Shown: piece after piece, positions 1-8,338 of the stretch
How the letters are laid out: every line of letters begins with the position of its first letter
Numbering within the stretch: position 1 is the stretch's first letter
Source: Nocardiopsis gilva YIM 90087
GTDB lineage: Bacteria > Actinomycetota > Actinomycetes > Streptosporangiales > Streptosporangiaceae
Reading direction: 5' to 3'
Assembly: GCF_002263495.1 (NCBI RefSeq)
Contig: NZ_CP022753.1
Coordinates: 1,054,001-1,118,000 of the forward strand
DNA: 64,000 nt
The notes under the pieces: generated by a model
Told to the model about the DNA's origin: nothing
The model's database searches: none
The model's input: the letters and a program-made list of their open reading frames with translations, nothing else
Program-made: the position numbers and the translations under genes

Positions 1-333
1 CATCGCCTGGATGAAGGGCCGGATGTCCTCGGTGACGGCCTCCTCGCCCGCGACGAACCCCGCGCACAGCCGCAGAACGCGCCTCCGCGCCTGCTCGCCG
101 AGCCCCTTCCAGTCCTCGGCGTCCTGGCTCAGGTCGATGTCGGCGGGGTTCCAGAACTTCGCGTTGCCCTTGGTGAACAGCCGAAGCGGAAAGGAGTCCC
201 AGTTCAGCCCGCCCGAACGCACGGACCGGAAACCGTCGCGGTACGGCTCGGCGGAGGCGGCGGGATCGAGGGAACCCCCGGAGTCGGCGGCGATGGCGGG
301 GCTGTCGGACACGCGGGCGGGGCGATCGGCCAT
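1..333 (-). CDS. R2-like ligand-binding oxidase (R2lox), 5' part only
   Basis: The first 111 codons of a gene that runs off the left edge of the window. R2lox proteins are ferritin-fold relatives of the ribonucleotide reductase R2 subunit that carry a mixed Mn/Fe centre and bind a long-chain fatty-acid-like ligand; Mycobacterium tuberculosis Rv0233 is the known type. The family block [13 protein letters not shown] is at residues 41-53, [11 protein letters not shown] at 57-67, and the metal-ligand glutamate motif AGEEAVTED at about 95-103. The ATG (complement of 331-333) follows a good GGAGG ribosome site. The last two thirds, with the remaining metal ligands, is outside the window. Family assignment is firm; cellular role is not known. 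Confidence 0.88.
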   Translation of the reverse strand, partial: MADRPARVSDSPAIAADSGGSLDPAASAEPYRDGFRSVRSGGLNWDSFPLRLFTKGNAKFWNPADIDLSQDAEDWKGLGEQARRRVLRLCAGFVAGEEAVTEDIRPFIQAM

Positions 334-514
334 GGGGGTACCTCCGTGTGGGGTCCGGACCCTCCAACATGCGGCCCCGACCGTCGCACTGTAAAGGGCG
401 CGCCCGACCCCGCTGTATCGGCGCCGCTCACCCCGCCGGGAAACGGTACCGTCGTGGTGTGCCCCCTCCGGGCGCACAGGCTGGTGCTGTTCGACTCTCG
501 AACCGGGAGAAACG

Positions 515-751
515 TTGTTCTGTGGCGATCTGAGCGGCGACAACTACACAGAGTGCGTCGCGCAGATGCAGCTCTTCGCCGTGGCCTCATTGATCCCCGC
601 GATGCTCGCGATGATCCTGATGGTCGCCGCCTTCGTCACCCCCGCGATGCGCCAGCGGCCCGAGCTGCGCGCGCGCACGCTCCTCTACTCGCTCATCGCG
701 TGGGGACTCGCCGGGTTCACCTACATCCTGGGCGGGCTCCCCTCGGTGTGA
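515..751 (+). CDS. Small two-helix membrane protein
   Basis: A 78-residue protein of unknown function starting at TTG, with a GGGAGA ribosome site a few bases upstream; an internal ATG lies at codon 18. Two hydrophobic helices (about residues 20-44 and 56-75) are separated by a short basic loop (RQRPELRAR). Two cysteines sit near the N-terminus, before the first helix. It lies alone, pointing at the 3' end of the XPB helicase gene. No family was recognised. Coding potential is supported by hydrophobic pattern and ribosome site only. Confidence 0.6.
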   Translation: MFCGDLSGDNYTECVAQMQLFAVASLIPAMLAMILMVAAFVTPAMRQRPELRARTLLYSLIAWGLAGFTYILGGLPSV

Positions 752-808
752 TCCCGACCGACGACGCTCGGGCCGGGCAACCGCGGGCGGACCCGCCGGA
801 GGGGAGGG

Positions 809-2455
809 TCAGATCTCCTCGCCCGCCAGGACGTCCCCGGCGTCGATGATGCGGTAGGCGTAGCCCTGCTCGGCGAGGAAGCGCTGCCGGTGCGCCGCGT
901 ACTCCTGGTCGAGGGTGTCGCGGGCGATGACCGCGTAGAAGCGGGCGGTGCGCGAGTCGGACTTGGGACGGAGCAGACGGCCGAGCCGCTGCGCCTCCTC
1001 CTGCCGGGAGCCGAACGACCCCGACACCTGAATGGCCACCCCCGCCTCGGGCAGGTCGATGGAGAAGTTGGCGACCTTGGACACGACCAGGGTGTGCAGC
1101 TCACCGGAGCGGAACGCGTCGAACAGCCGCTCGCGCTCCTTGACCCTCGTCTCGCCCTTGATGACCGGGGCGTCGAGCTCCGCGCCCAGCTCGTCGAGCT
1201 GGTCGATGTATGAGCCGATGACCAGCGTCTGCTCGCCCTTGTGGCGCCGCGTCAGCTCGCGGACCACGGCGGTCTTGGCGGAGGTGGAGGAGCCGAACCG
1301 GTACTTGTCCTCGGGCTCGGCGGTGGCATACGCCAGCCGCTCGGAATCCGACAGGTCCACCCGGATCTCCACGCAGTCGGCCGGGGCGATCCACCCCTGG
1401 TTCTCCATCTGCTTCCACGGAGCGTCGTAGCGCTTGGGCCCGATCAGCGAGAACACGTCGCCCTCGCGGCCGTCCTCGCGCACCAGCGTCGCGGTCAGGC
1501 CCAGGCGGCGGCGCGCCTGGAGGTCGGCGGTCATCCGGAAGATCGGGGCAGGGAGCAGGTGCACCTCGTCGTAGATGATCAGGCCCCAGTCGCGTGCGTC
1601 GAACAGCTCCAGGTGGGTGTAGGCGCCCTTGCGGCGCGCGGCCATCACCTGGTAGGTCGCGATCGTGACGGGACGGATCTCCTTGCGGGTGCCGGAGTAC
1701 TCGCCGATCTCGTCCTCGGTGAGGCTGGTGCGGCGCAGCAGCTCACTGCGCCACTGGTGCACCGAGACGGTGTTGGTGACCAGGATCAGCGTGGTGGCCT
1801 TGGCCAGCGACATCGCCGCCGCACCGACGAGCGTCTTCCCGGCGCCACAGGGCAGCACGACGACACCCGATCCTCCGGCGTAGAAGCCCTCGGCGGCCTC
1901 CCGCTGGTAGCCGCGCAGCTGCCAGCCGTCCTCGGCGAGGTCGATCTGGTGCGCCTCGCCGTCGACGTACCCCGCGCTGTCCTCGGCTGGCCAGCCGAGC
2001 TTGAGCAGCGCCTGCTTGAGGTTGCCGCGCTCGCTCGGGTGCACGGCCACGGTGTCGGACTCGATCCGCTCGCCGAGCATGCCCTTGATCTTCTTGGCCC
2101 GGACGACCTCCTCCAGCACCGCCCAGTCGAGGGCGTGCAGCACCAGCCCGTGGGCGGGGTGGGAGAGCAGCCGCAGCCGCCCGTAGCGGTCCATCGTCTC
2201 GGCGATGTCGACCAGCAGTGAGTGCGGGACGGGGTAGCGGGAGTACTCGATCAGCGCGTCGACGACCTGTTCGGCGTCGTGCCCGGCGGCGCGCGCGTTC
2301 CACAGCGCCAGCGGGGTGATCCGGTAGGTGTGCATGTGCTCCGGCGCGCGTTCCAGCTCGGCGAAGGGAGCGATGGCGCGGCGGCACTCGTCGGCCAGGT
2401 CGTGGTCGACTTCCAGCAGCAGGGTCTTGTCGGACTGGACGATCAGGCAGGACAC
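809..2455 (-). CDS. DNA repair helicase, bacterial XPB/Ssl2 type
   Basis: A 548-residue superfamily-2 ATP-dependent 3'-5' helicase homologous to eukaryotic XPB and to mycobacterial Rv0861c, thought to act in DNA repair or transcription remodelling. Visible motifs, in the 548-residue numbering: Walker A PCGAGKT (202-208), DEVH box (296-299), the XPB-specific RED motif (326-328), and helicase motif VI (QRLGRLLRPK) in the second RecA fold. The N-terminal damage-recognition-like domain (SDKTLLLEVDHDLADECR onward) matches mycobacterial XPB. The frame stays open upstream to a GTG at 2527, but the GTG at 2455 follows a GCGAGG ribosome site and places the start where family members begin. Its usual neighbour, the Helicase_C_3 protein, lies 3.2 kb upstream. 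Confidence 0.94.
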   Translation of the reverse strand: MSCLIVQSDKTLLLEVDHDLADECRRAIAPFAELERAPEHMHTYRITPLALWNARAAGHDAEQVVDALIEYSRYPVPHSLLVDIAETMDRYGRLRLLSHPAHGLVLHALDWAVLEEVVRAKKIKGMLGERIESDTVAVHPSERGNLKQALLKLGWPAEDSAGYVDGEAHQIDLAEDGWQLRGYQREAAEGFYAGGSGVVVLPCGAGKTLVGAAAMSLAKATTLILVTNTVSVHQWRSELLRRTSLTEDEIGEYSGTRKEIRPVTIATYQVMAARRKGAYTHLELFDARDWGLIIYDEVHLLPAPIFRMTADLQARRRLGLTATLVREDGREGDVFSLIGPKRYDAPWKQMENQGWIAPADCVEIRVDLSDSERLAYATAEPEDKYRFGSSTSAKTAVVRELTRRHKGEQTLVIGSYIDQLDELGAELDAPVIKGETRVKERERLFDAFRSGELHTLVVSKVANFSIDLPEAGVAIQVSGSFGSRQEEAQRLGRLLRPKSDSRTARFYAVIARDTLDQEYAAHRQRFLAEQGYAYRIIDAGDVLAGEEI

Positions 2456-2599
2456 GCGTACCTCGCAGCAGGGATCGAGAAGGCGGGCCGACCACGGGTG
2501 TGCGTCCTCGTGGGCCGGACCCGTCAACCAGGGTATGCGGGCGGCCCTCGGTCTGTCGGCTGTGCGTGGAGGGGCTGTCGATGAGGCGGGCCCCTGACA

Positions 2600-3417
2600 C
2601 CGCTCATCTACCGCCTCTTGGTGGAAGGGTTACCGGCTTCAGCTGGTAGGTGAATCGCCCCACCAGGCAATGTCGCACCACCACACTAGGGTTCCTGTAG
2701 TCAGAGGGAGGTGACACGTGAAGCGGGAACGCGGCCACAAGGCGCGCCTCTACGTCGACCCCGATCAGGCGGCTGCGCTGGAAGAACAGGCACACGCGGC
2801 TCGCGCACTGTGGAACCTCCTGCACGACTGGTGGGTCATGGTCTCCGAGAACCGGCGGGTGTCTATGGCCGCCGCCGACGAAGCGATCCGCCAGGCCCGC
2901 AAGGACATTTCCTGGCTCGCTGCGCTGCCTGCTCAGGCCTCCCAAGCAGTTCTCAAGACGTACTACCGGGCATGGCAGAACTGCTGGGCGGGGCACGCCG
3001 GCGAGCCGACCTTCAAGGCCCGATTCCGCTCGCGCATGGCCATTGACATACCGCAAGGCGGCAATCTCGGGGTGCGCCGGATCACGCGCCGTTGGGGCGT
3101 GGTCAAGGTGCCCAAGATCGGGGTGATCCGCTTCCGGTGGACCAAGAACTTTCCGGTGGGCAAGCATGCCGATGCGCACAGTCGCATCACCGGCGCCCGC
3201 CTGGTCAAGGAGGCGAACGGCTGGCACGTAGCGTTCCGTGTCCGCACCCGGGTCAAGGAGCCCGCGCCGCACGTCGGCCCGGGCATCGGTATCGATCTTG
3301 TGGGTGCCAGGACGTGGAGCCTTCGGGGCTGCCCGGGCGATGAAGCGTCAACCACCAGCGACGGGTGCGCTTTCCGTTAGCTGGATTCTCCTGCCTGTCG
3401 GCGGGAGAGGATGTCAA
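2600..3417 (+). mobile_element. Relic of a TnpB-only (IS200/IS605 or IS1341-type) element
   Basis: A degraded single-strand-type insertion sequence without a tnpA. A possible left-end hairpin (ACCGGC-TTCA-GCTGGT) lies near 2630-2650; the left boundary is approximate. Next comes the 5' half of tnpB. The right end (about 3380-3417) has the imperfect hairpin CTCCTGCC-TGTC-GGCGGGAG followed by AGGATGTCAA, which resembles right ends of actinobacterial members and would also be the 3' part of an omega (guide) RNA. The end abuts, without a gap, the frame of a TetR gene that has lost its DNA-binding head. No target duplication is expected for this group. Confidence 0.6.
2718..3380 (+). pseudogene. 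tnpB: tnpB, internally deleted RNA-guided endonuclease remnant
   Basis: GTG start behind an excellent GGGAGGTGA site. Residues 1 to about 195 match the N-terminal half of TnpB (KARLYVDPDQAAALEEQAHAAR..., then a KVPKIGVIRFRW strand block), ending at GIGIDL, where the first RuvC aspartate lies. The normal protein is about 380-450 residues. Here the remaining RuvC segments and the zinc ribbon are missing, and the reading frame jumps to sequence that in intact genes encodes the extreme C-terminus (MKRQPPATGA in another frame). An internal deletion near 3300-3345 is the simplest reading. Nuclease activity can be excluded; any DNA- or RNA-binding role for the stump is speculation. Confidence 0.8.
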
Positions 3418-3885
3418 TATCACTTCAAGAACCGCCGCGGGCTCCTGGCCGGGGCCATGGCCTACGTGGACGAGCGCGCTACCCGCTACACCACGCCATC
3501 GGCAGAGGGGACCGGCGACGAGAGTGGGTCCGGGCGGGACGGGTCCGCGGCCGACCTCCTGCGCGAGATCGTCCTGCGCGAGGTCCAGGACACCCCGGAG
3601 GTGCGCGGCAACTCCGCCGTCTGGGGGGAGATGCGCGCGGCGGCCGTCTTCGACGCGTCGCTGCGCCCCCTGGTGGCGGAGGCGACCGGGCGGTGGAACG
3701 CCGCCCTGGCCGCGATCATCCGGGACGGCCAGAGCGACGGCAGCGTCCCGTCCGGCGTGGACCCGGCGCGGGCGGCGGCGCGGCTCACCACGATGATCGA
3801 AGGGGTCAGCTCCCGCTGGTTGGCCGGGGTGATGACCACGGACGAGGCGCACGCCCTGCTGCGCGACGCGGTCGACGCGCTCTGA
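3415..3885 (+). pseudogene. TetR-family regulator, DNA-binding domain lost
   Basis: From codon CAA at 3415 the frame reads QYHFKNRRGLLAGAMAYVDERA, the end of a TetR helix-turn-helix and start of its ligand domain, and continues with a complete C-terminal domain to the TGA at 3883-3885 (ending RDAVDAL). The first roughly 45 residues that would form the helix-turn-helix are not found upstream; the insertion-sequence right end takes their place. The frame is open back into the element, so a fusion could be translated from GTG 3238, but it could not bind DNA as a TetR. Either the insertion plus a flanking deletion removed the head, or the head lies elsewhere. Confidence 0.75.
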
Positions 3886-3980
3886 CCGGCTGTGCGGCGG
3901 CCCCGGCAGCGCGCGGGATGCCGCCCCGCTGTAGGGCGCGGTTCCGCGGGCTGCCACCGCAGGACAGGGGGTCCGGCCGG

Positions 3981-4406
3981 TCAGGCGTCCGTGGCGATCG
4001 CGGCGGCGAACAAAGCGACGCCGAGCAGGATCAGGCCCAGGTGGATCCAGTTGCTGATCCACGCGTACTTGCCGAACTTCCGGGCCTCGTAGGGGTTGGT
4101 GGTGCGCTTGCCCAGCGCGAGCGCCACCAGGATGACGCCGATGATGTTGGTGCCCTGGCAGATCAGCATGGTGATGACCGCGACGACCATGGCGCCGATC
4201 AGGCCGCCGGTGCTCGGCGGCTCCTCGACCGTACCCGCGCCCGGGTACGGCTGCGGGTATCCCGGCGGGTACGGAGGCGCCCCGTAGGCGGCCTGCGGGT
4301 AGCCCTGCCCCCACGCCGCGTCGGGCTGGCCGCCCGGCGTCGGCTCGTAGCCGCCCGCGGGGTCGTTCCAGTACCCCTGCTGTGGGTCGGGCCACTGTGC
4401 GCTCAT
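3981..4406 (-). CDS. Pro/Tyr/Gly-rich two-helix membrane protein
   Basis: A 141-residue protein. Residues 1-65 are a disordered cytoplasmic-type head rich in Pro, Tyr, Gly and Gln (PYPPGYPQPYPGAG); two membrane helices follow (about 68-94 and 117-138), with the basic loop GKRTTNPYEARKFGKYAW between them. This architecture is that of DUF4190- or CD225/dispanin-like actinobacterial proteins, which have no settled function. It is the downstream member of a run of three similar genes on the same strand (this one, 4520-5023 and 5095-5511). No strong ribosome site is evident; ATG at 4406 was chosen as the first in frame. Confidence 0.75.
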   Translation of the reverse strand: MSAQWPDPQQGYWNDPAGGYEPTPGGQPDAAWGQGYPQAAYGAPPYPPGYPQPYPGAGTVEEPPSTGGLIGAMVVAVITMLICQGTNIIGVILVALALGKRTTNPYEARKFGKYAWISNWIHLGLILLGVALFAAAIATDA

Positions 4407-4519
4407 CTTCTAGGGCCTCCGTCGAATCGTCAGGCGTGGTCCATGCTTGCGCTCCGGTCCGGTCCCTCTTGGACGGCCGAGGGGAGTCGACCGGTTGCGG
4501 CCGTATCCGGCCAGCCGGG

Positions 4520-5023
4520 TCACGCCGTTCCGGCCGGGGCGAACATCAGGGAGACGATGATGACGACCAGGGCGACGTAGGTGAGGGTGCACGCCCAGGT
4601 GTAGCCGATGTGGCGTTCGACCTCAGCCGGATCAGCGATCTTGGTCAGCCCCATGACCCCGAAGGCGATGCCGGGGATGTTCATCAGGAGGAAGAGCAGG
4701 GGCTCACCGATCACGAGGAAGACTATCGGGAACGCGAGGGTGAGGATCGCGCCGACGAGAGCGGCCACGGCGCTGCCCACCCGTGCCGGAGGGCCGCACG
4801 GGGGCGGGCCGGGGAACCGCTGCGATCCGGGGGCGAGCGGGGGTTCGAACCGGGGATAGGGGCGCGCCGACGACGGCGGGGGCGCCGGTGTCCAGGCCGT
4901 GGGCCCGGTGTCGGGCCGGGAGCCCGGCCCGGCACCGCTGCCGTTCCCGTCGGCCTGCTCCTGCGGCTCCATCGCCGGGCGGGCGTCCCAGTACCGCGGC
5001 GCCCGCGACCACTGCTCGTCCAT
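4520..5023 (-). CDS. Pro-rich three-helix membrane protein
   Basis: A 167-residue protein of unknown function. About 85 residues of Pro/Arg/Gly-rich disordered head are followed by hydrophobic segments at about 88-125 (AALVGAILTLAFPIVFLVIG and LLFLLMNIPGIAFGVMGL) and 142-163, with an acidic loop KIADPAEVERH between. Layout resembles the two neighbouring small membrane proteins, and the IPGIAFGVMGLTK segment resembles the second helix and loop of DUF4190-like proteins. The chosen ATG at 5023 has a GGGAGGGAG ribosome site; the frame is open much further upstream but that part overlaps the next gene and is not protein-like. Confidence 0.72.
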   Translation of the reverse strand: MDEQWSRAPRYWDARPAMEPQEQADGNGSGAGPGSRPDTGPTAWTPAPPPSSARPYPRFEPPLAPGSQRFPGPPPCGPPARVGSAVAALVGAILTLAFPIVFLVIGEPLLFLLMNIPGIAFGVMGLTKIADPAEVERHIGYTWACTLTYVALVVIIVSLMFAPAGTA

Positions 5024-5094
5024 CGTCTCCCTCCCGCTCACACCCGCTCCCTCTACTATTCCCGCTCTGTCGACCCGCCCGCGGGCCTCGGCGC

Positions 5095-5511
5095 TCACCA
5101 GTTCCGCACCGGGGCGATCCCCTCCACCCAGGATCCGGCCTGGGTGAAGATCCACAGGGAGAGGACGAACATCACGACGAACATGACGGCGGCGGCACCC
5201 AGGGAGTACCAGGAGTAGCGGGTGAGCGTCTCGGCCTCCAGGAAGCGCCCCTGGTCGCGCTTGTGCGCGGCGCGCACCGCGAACACGATTCCGATCACTC
5301 CGAAGATCCAGTTGGCGCAGCACAGGAACGTCATCGCGTGCAGGATCAGCGCCATGGTGGAGCTGCTCGACCCCGTGGGCGCCCCCGCCGCGTGATCCCG
5401 GGCGCCGTCCCGAACGGTGGCGTCCCCTCCCTGTTCCCGGGTCTGCTCACGGTTCATCCGGTCGTCGTCCCGGGGGGAGGACGCCCCGGGTGGCAGCGAC
5501 TGGTTGCTCAT
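5095..5511 (-). CDS. CD225/dispanin-like two-helix membrane protein
   Basis: A 138-residue protein: a hydrophilic, charged head (residues 1-50), a first helix containing paired cysteines (LHAMTFLCCANWIFGVIGIV), a short basic loop with a KRDQGRFLEAE segment, and a second helix (about 105-127). The CC followed by a G-rich helix and a polar loop is the pattern of dispanin/IFITM-like and DUF4190 proteins. ATG at 5511 was chosen because residues upstream are Arg-rich non-family sequence; its ribosome site is weak. First of three like genes in tandem, perhaps an operon. Confidence 0.75.
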   Translation of the reverse strand: MSNQSLPPGASSPRDDDRMNREQTREQGGDATVRDGARDHAAGAPTGSSSSTMALILHAMTFLCCANWIFGVIGIVFAVRAAHKRDQGRFLEAETLTRYSWYSLGAAAVMFVVMFVLSLWIFTQAGSWVEGIAPVRNW

Positions 5512-5667
5512 GGCGTTGTGCCGTCCCTCTCCGCGAATCCGTTGGCCGTGGCGCCGCCTCGCACGATCGGACCACCGGGAGACCGGTCGCGCGTCCGTTG
5601 CTGGGGGCCGACGCCCGGGGCGCCGTCCCCTCATGTGTACCGCCGCGGGGGAGCGGATACACCGCCC

Positions 5668-8217
5668 CTATTCGGCATCTCCGGCCGAATCGGTCACCGG
5701 TTGTCCGTCTCCCGGTGTTTCGGACGCGTCGAGTGGTGCGGTCTGCCGCGCCGCGTCGAGGTCGGCCACCCCGGTGATCCGGTGGACGGCGAAGCGGTGG
5801 ACCGCGGCGCGCGTGGCGTCGTAGCCGGTCATGTAGCCGCCGTCGACCCGGGCGGGTTCCACGATGCGGCTGCTCGCGCGGCCGTCGGTGTCCAGGTAGC
5901 CGATCCACACCCGGCGCCCCTTCTCCGTGGCCGCCGTGAGTGCCGCGAGCGTCGCGGCGGTCGCGGACCGCGGCGGTGCGGCGTCCGGCGCCGGGATGGG
6001 GTGCCGTACCGCCGTCGCGGCCTCGTCCCCGGCCCGGACCGCCCGCACGGCCGCCATGCGCAGTGTCGGCCCCACGGGCGCGGGCTCGTCGAGCTCCCGG
6101 GCGAGCGAACGCTCCTCGGCCCGGCGCGCCTCCGGCCCGGACAGCCGCACCGCGCCCGAGCCGTCCTCGGGCACCGGGTGGTAGCCGAGCTCGTTCAGCC
6201 GCTCCAGCAGCGTGGCGCGGGCCGCCCGGCTGGCGATGACCGTGGGCGCGAGCCGCACGAGCATCAGGTCGCCGGTGCGGCGGTCGCCGAGCAGTTCGTC
6301 CAGCACCGAGGGCTCGTCGCAGCGCAGGTAGCTCGACGCCGTGCCGACGCGCAGCCGGCCGTGCCTGCGCGCCACGTCGTCGATGAGGTAGCGCAGCGCC
6401 TGCGGCAGCGGGGTCTGGGAGTGGCGTTCGAGGAGGGCGGTGATGTCGGCGGCGCCGCGCCCCGCGTCCAGGGCGCGGCGGAGGGAGGCGTCGGTGAAGC
6501 GGTAGACGGTGGCGCCCCCGGTGGACTCCACGTCGGCGGCCAGCGCCAGCTCCCGCGCCAGATCCGGCACGAGCGGACCCGGCGCGACGGCGGTGAGGTC
6601 TCCCTGCACCAGGATGTGCGTCAGCGGCGTGGGCAGCTCCGTGGCCAGCAGCTCGGCGGCGCGGGAGTGGTCGCGCTCGGCGACGGGGGTGTCGTCGTCG
6701 GCCGACTCCGCCAGCAGCGCCTGGGTGTGGGGAGCGATGGCGCCGCGCCCCGTAAGGCCGAGCAGGGCGGCCTCCCGCAGCGCGACGTCGATGAGCTCGG
6801 TCGTGCTCTGCCCTTGGCGGCGCGGGCGCAGCCAGGCCAGGACGTCGACGACGGCCTCGGGGGTCGGCGCCGTGCCCGCGGGGGCCGCGGCGAGCGCGTG
6901 CAGTACCTCGCGACGGATCTCCGGGGCCGAGCGCCGGTCCAGGCCTTCGCCGAGGACGCTGCGTGACCGGCCGCGCGTGTCGGCCGATGCGCTGAGGGCC
7001 GCCACCCGGGTCGTGCGCAGCCACGCCTCGGCCAGCCGGAGCCAGCGCCGTTCGGGGGCCGATCGCCGCCACAGGTCGTAGCCGGGGGTGGGCAGCCACT
7101 CGCCGCCCACCTCGGCGTCGGCGGCCAGCAGCCCGGCGGCGTGTGCCGTCTCGATGAGCAGCGCGGCGGTCGGTTCGTCGGTGTCCAGGCTCTGCGCGGC
7201 CCGGCGCAGGTCGCGCACGCCCAGGCCGCCGCTGCGCAGCACGCCGGGGGGATCCTCGGCCCAGCGCTCGAGGAGTTCCTCGATCGAGCGGATGACGGTG
7301 AACGCCTGCCCGGCGGCGGCCCGCGTGGCGCGGTCGGGGTCGACCCGCGCGCCGGTGAGCGGTGGCGGGTCGGTCGCGACGCGCTGGAACAGCCGCCCCT
7401 CCCGCAGGACCAGCCCGACCTCCAAGGGAAGGGTGACGGTGTCGGCGGCGGTGGCGACCAGCAGGCCGCGGGCGAGCAGGCGGTCGACGGGGGAGGTGGC
7501 CGTGGCCGCGTCGACGTCGCGGGCCGCCGCGCCCGACACGGTGCCGTCGGGCGGCCCCCACGTCAGCCGGTCCAGCACCTCGCGGGCCTGCGGACCCGCC
7601 TCGGCGATCCGAGCGGTGAGCAGTTCGGGGGTGGCGGCCGCGGCGATCCGGGAGGCCGGGTCGCCCGCGCCGTCGGGAGCGTCGGTGCCGGCGGTGTAGC
7701 CGGTGGGCAGGCCGAGGTCGGCGGCGATCCGGTTGAGCCGCTCGGTCGGGAGGCCGCCGAGCAGGACGCGCAGCGGCGGCCCGAGCCCGGCCGGTCGGGT
7801 GAGGACGTCGCGCAGGACCGAGACCGGGCGGAGCCCGTCGCCGTCCACCCAGACCAACGCGGCGCCGTGGAGCCGGGACAGGGCCTCGTCCAGACGCTTG
7901 TCCGGGACGTCGAGGGCGGCGGCGAGCCGGTCGCGGCCGACCCCCGGCGTCGCGCTCGCCCGGTCGTCGCCGAGCGCGACCAGCCCCTCCAGGACACACA
8001 GCGTGAAGCGGTCCAACCGGTCCAGAACGCGCAGCACGGCCGGCCGGGAGACGGCACGGGCGGCCAGCGCGGCGATGTCGGCGGGGACGGGGGTGATGAG
8101 ATCCGGGCGCGCCTCGAACAGCGCGGCCAGCTCGGTGTCGGACAGGTTCCGCAGCCACGAGGTGAATGTGGGGAGCCGACCCCCACCCCCGCGCCCCGCA
8201 TCGGCGTCGTCGATCAT
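5668..8217 (-). CDS. Helicase-associated (Helicase_C_3) domain protein
   Basis: An 849-residue protein matching the actinobacterial family typified by mycobacterial Rv0862c, encoded beside the XPB helicase there. The N-terminal part (FTSWLRNLSDTELAALFEA, residues about 18-37) opens an all-helical winged-helix region; the middle, about residues 470-640, corresponds to the XPB/Ssl2-like Helicase_C_3 domain (LTHILVQGDLTAVAPGPL...); the C-terminus (GYMTGYDATRAAVHRFAVHR) is a WYL-like beta barrel often used to bind nucleic acid or ligands. There is no Walker motif, so it is not a helicase itself; it probably assists XPB. Start ATG 8217 has only a weak ribosome site. Confidence 0.86.
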   Translation of the reverse strand: MIDDADAGRGGGGRLPTFTSWLRNLSDTELAALFEARPDLITPVPADIAALAARAVSRPAVLRVLDRLDRFTLCVLEGLVALGDDRASATPGVGRDRLAAALDVPDKRLDEALSRLHGAALVWVDGDGLRPVSVLRDVLTRPAGLGPPLRVLLGGLPTERLNRIAADLGLPTGYTAGTDAPDGAGDPASRIAAAATPELLTARIAEAGPQAREVLDRLTWGPPDGTVSGAAARDVDAATATSPVDRLLARGLLVATAADTVTLPLEVGLVLREGRLFQRVATDPPPLTGARVDPDRATRAAAGQAFTVIRSIEELLERWAEDPPGVLRSGGLGVRDLRRAAQSLDTDEPTAALLIETAHAAGLLAADAEVGGEWLPTPGYDLWRRSAPERRWLRLAEAWLRTTRVAALSASADTRGRSRSVLGEGLDRRSAPEIRREVLHALAAAPAGTAPTPEAVVDVLAWLRPRRQGQSTTELIDVALREAALLGLTGRGAIAPHTQALLAESADDDTPVAERDHSRAAELLATELPTPLTHILVQGDLTAVAPGPLVPDLARELALAADVESTGGATVYRFTDASLRRALDAGRGAADITALLERHSQTPLPQALRYLIDDVARRHGRLRVGTASSYLRCDEPSVLDELLGDRRTGDLMLVRLAPTVIASRAARATLLERLNELGYHPVPEDGSGAVRLSGPEARRAEERSLARELDEPAPVGPTLRMAAVRAVRAGDEAATAVRHPIPAPDAAPPRSATAATLAALTAATEKGRRVWIGYLDTDGRASSRIVEPARVDGGYMTGYDATRAAVHRFAVHRITGVADLDAARQTAPLDASETPGDGQPVTDSAGDAE

Positions 8218-8338
8218 CGTTCATCACGCTATGCCATCCGCGCGTCCGTGGCCGTTCCGGGGCGCGGGGGTGGGGGCGGTCGCCCGGGGCGCCCGAGATC
8301 CCCTGGGCCATCGGCGATCTTGGGGCACTATGGGGCGT

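Noticed and set aside
3238-3885. Intact TetR gene starting inside the IS
   Set aside because: Residues before QYHFKN come from the insertion-sequence end, not from a helix-turn-helix.
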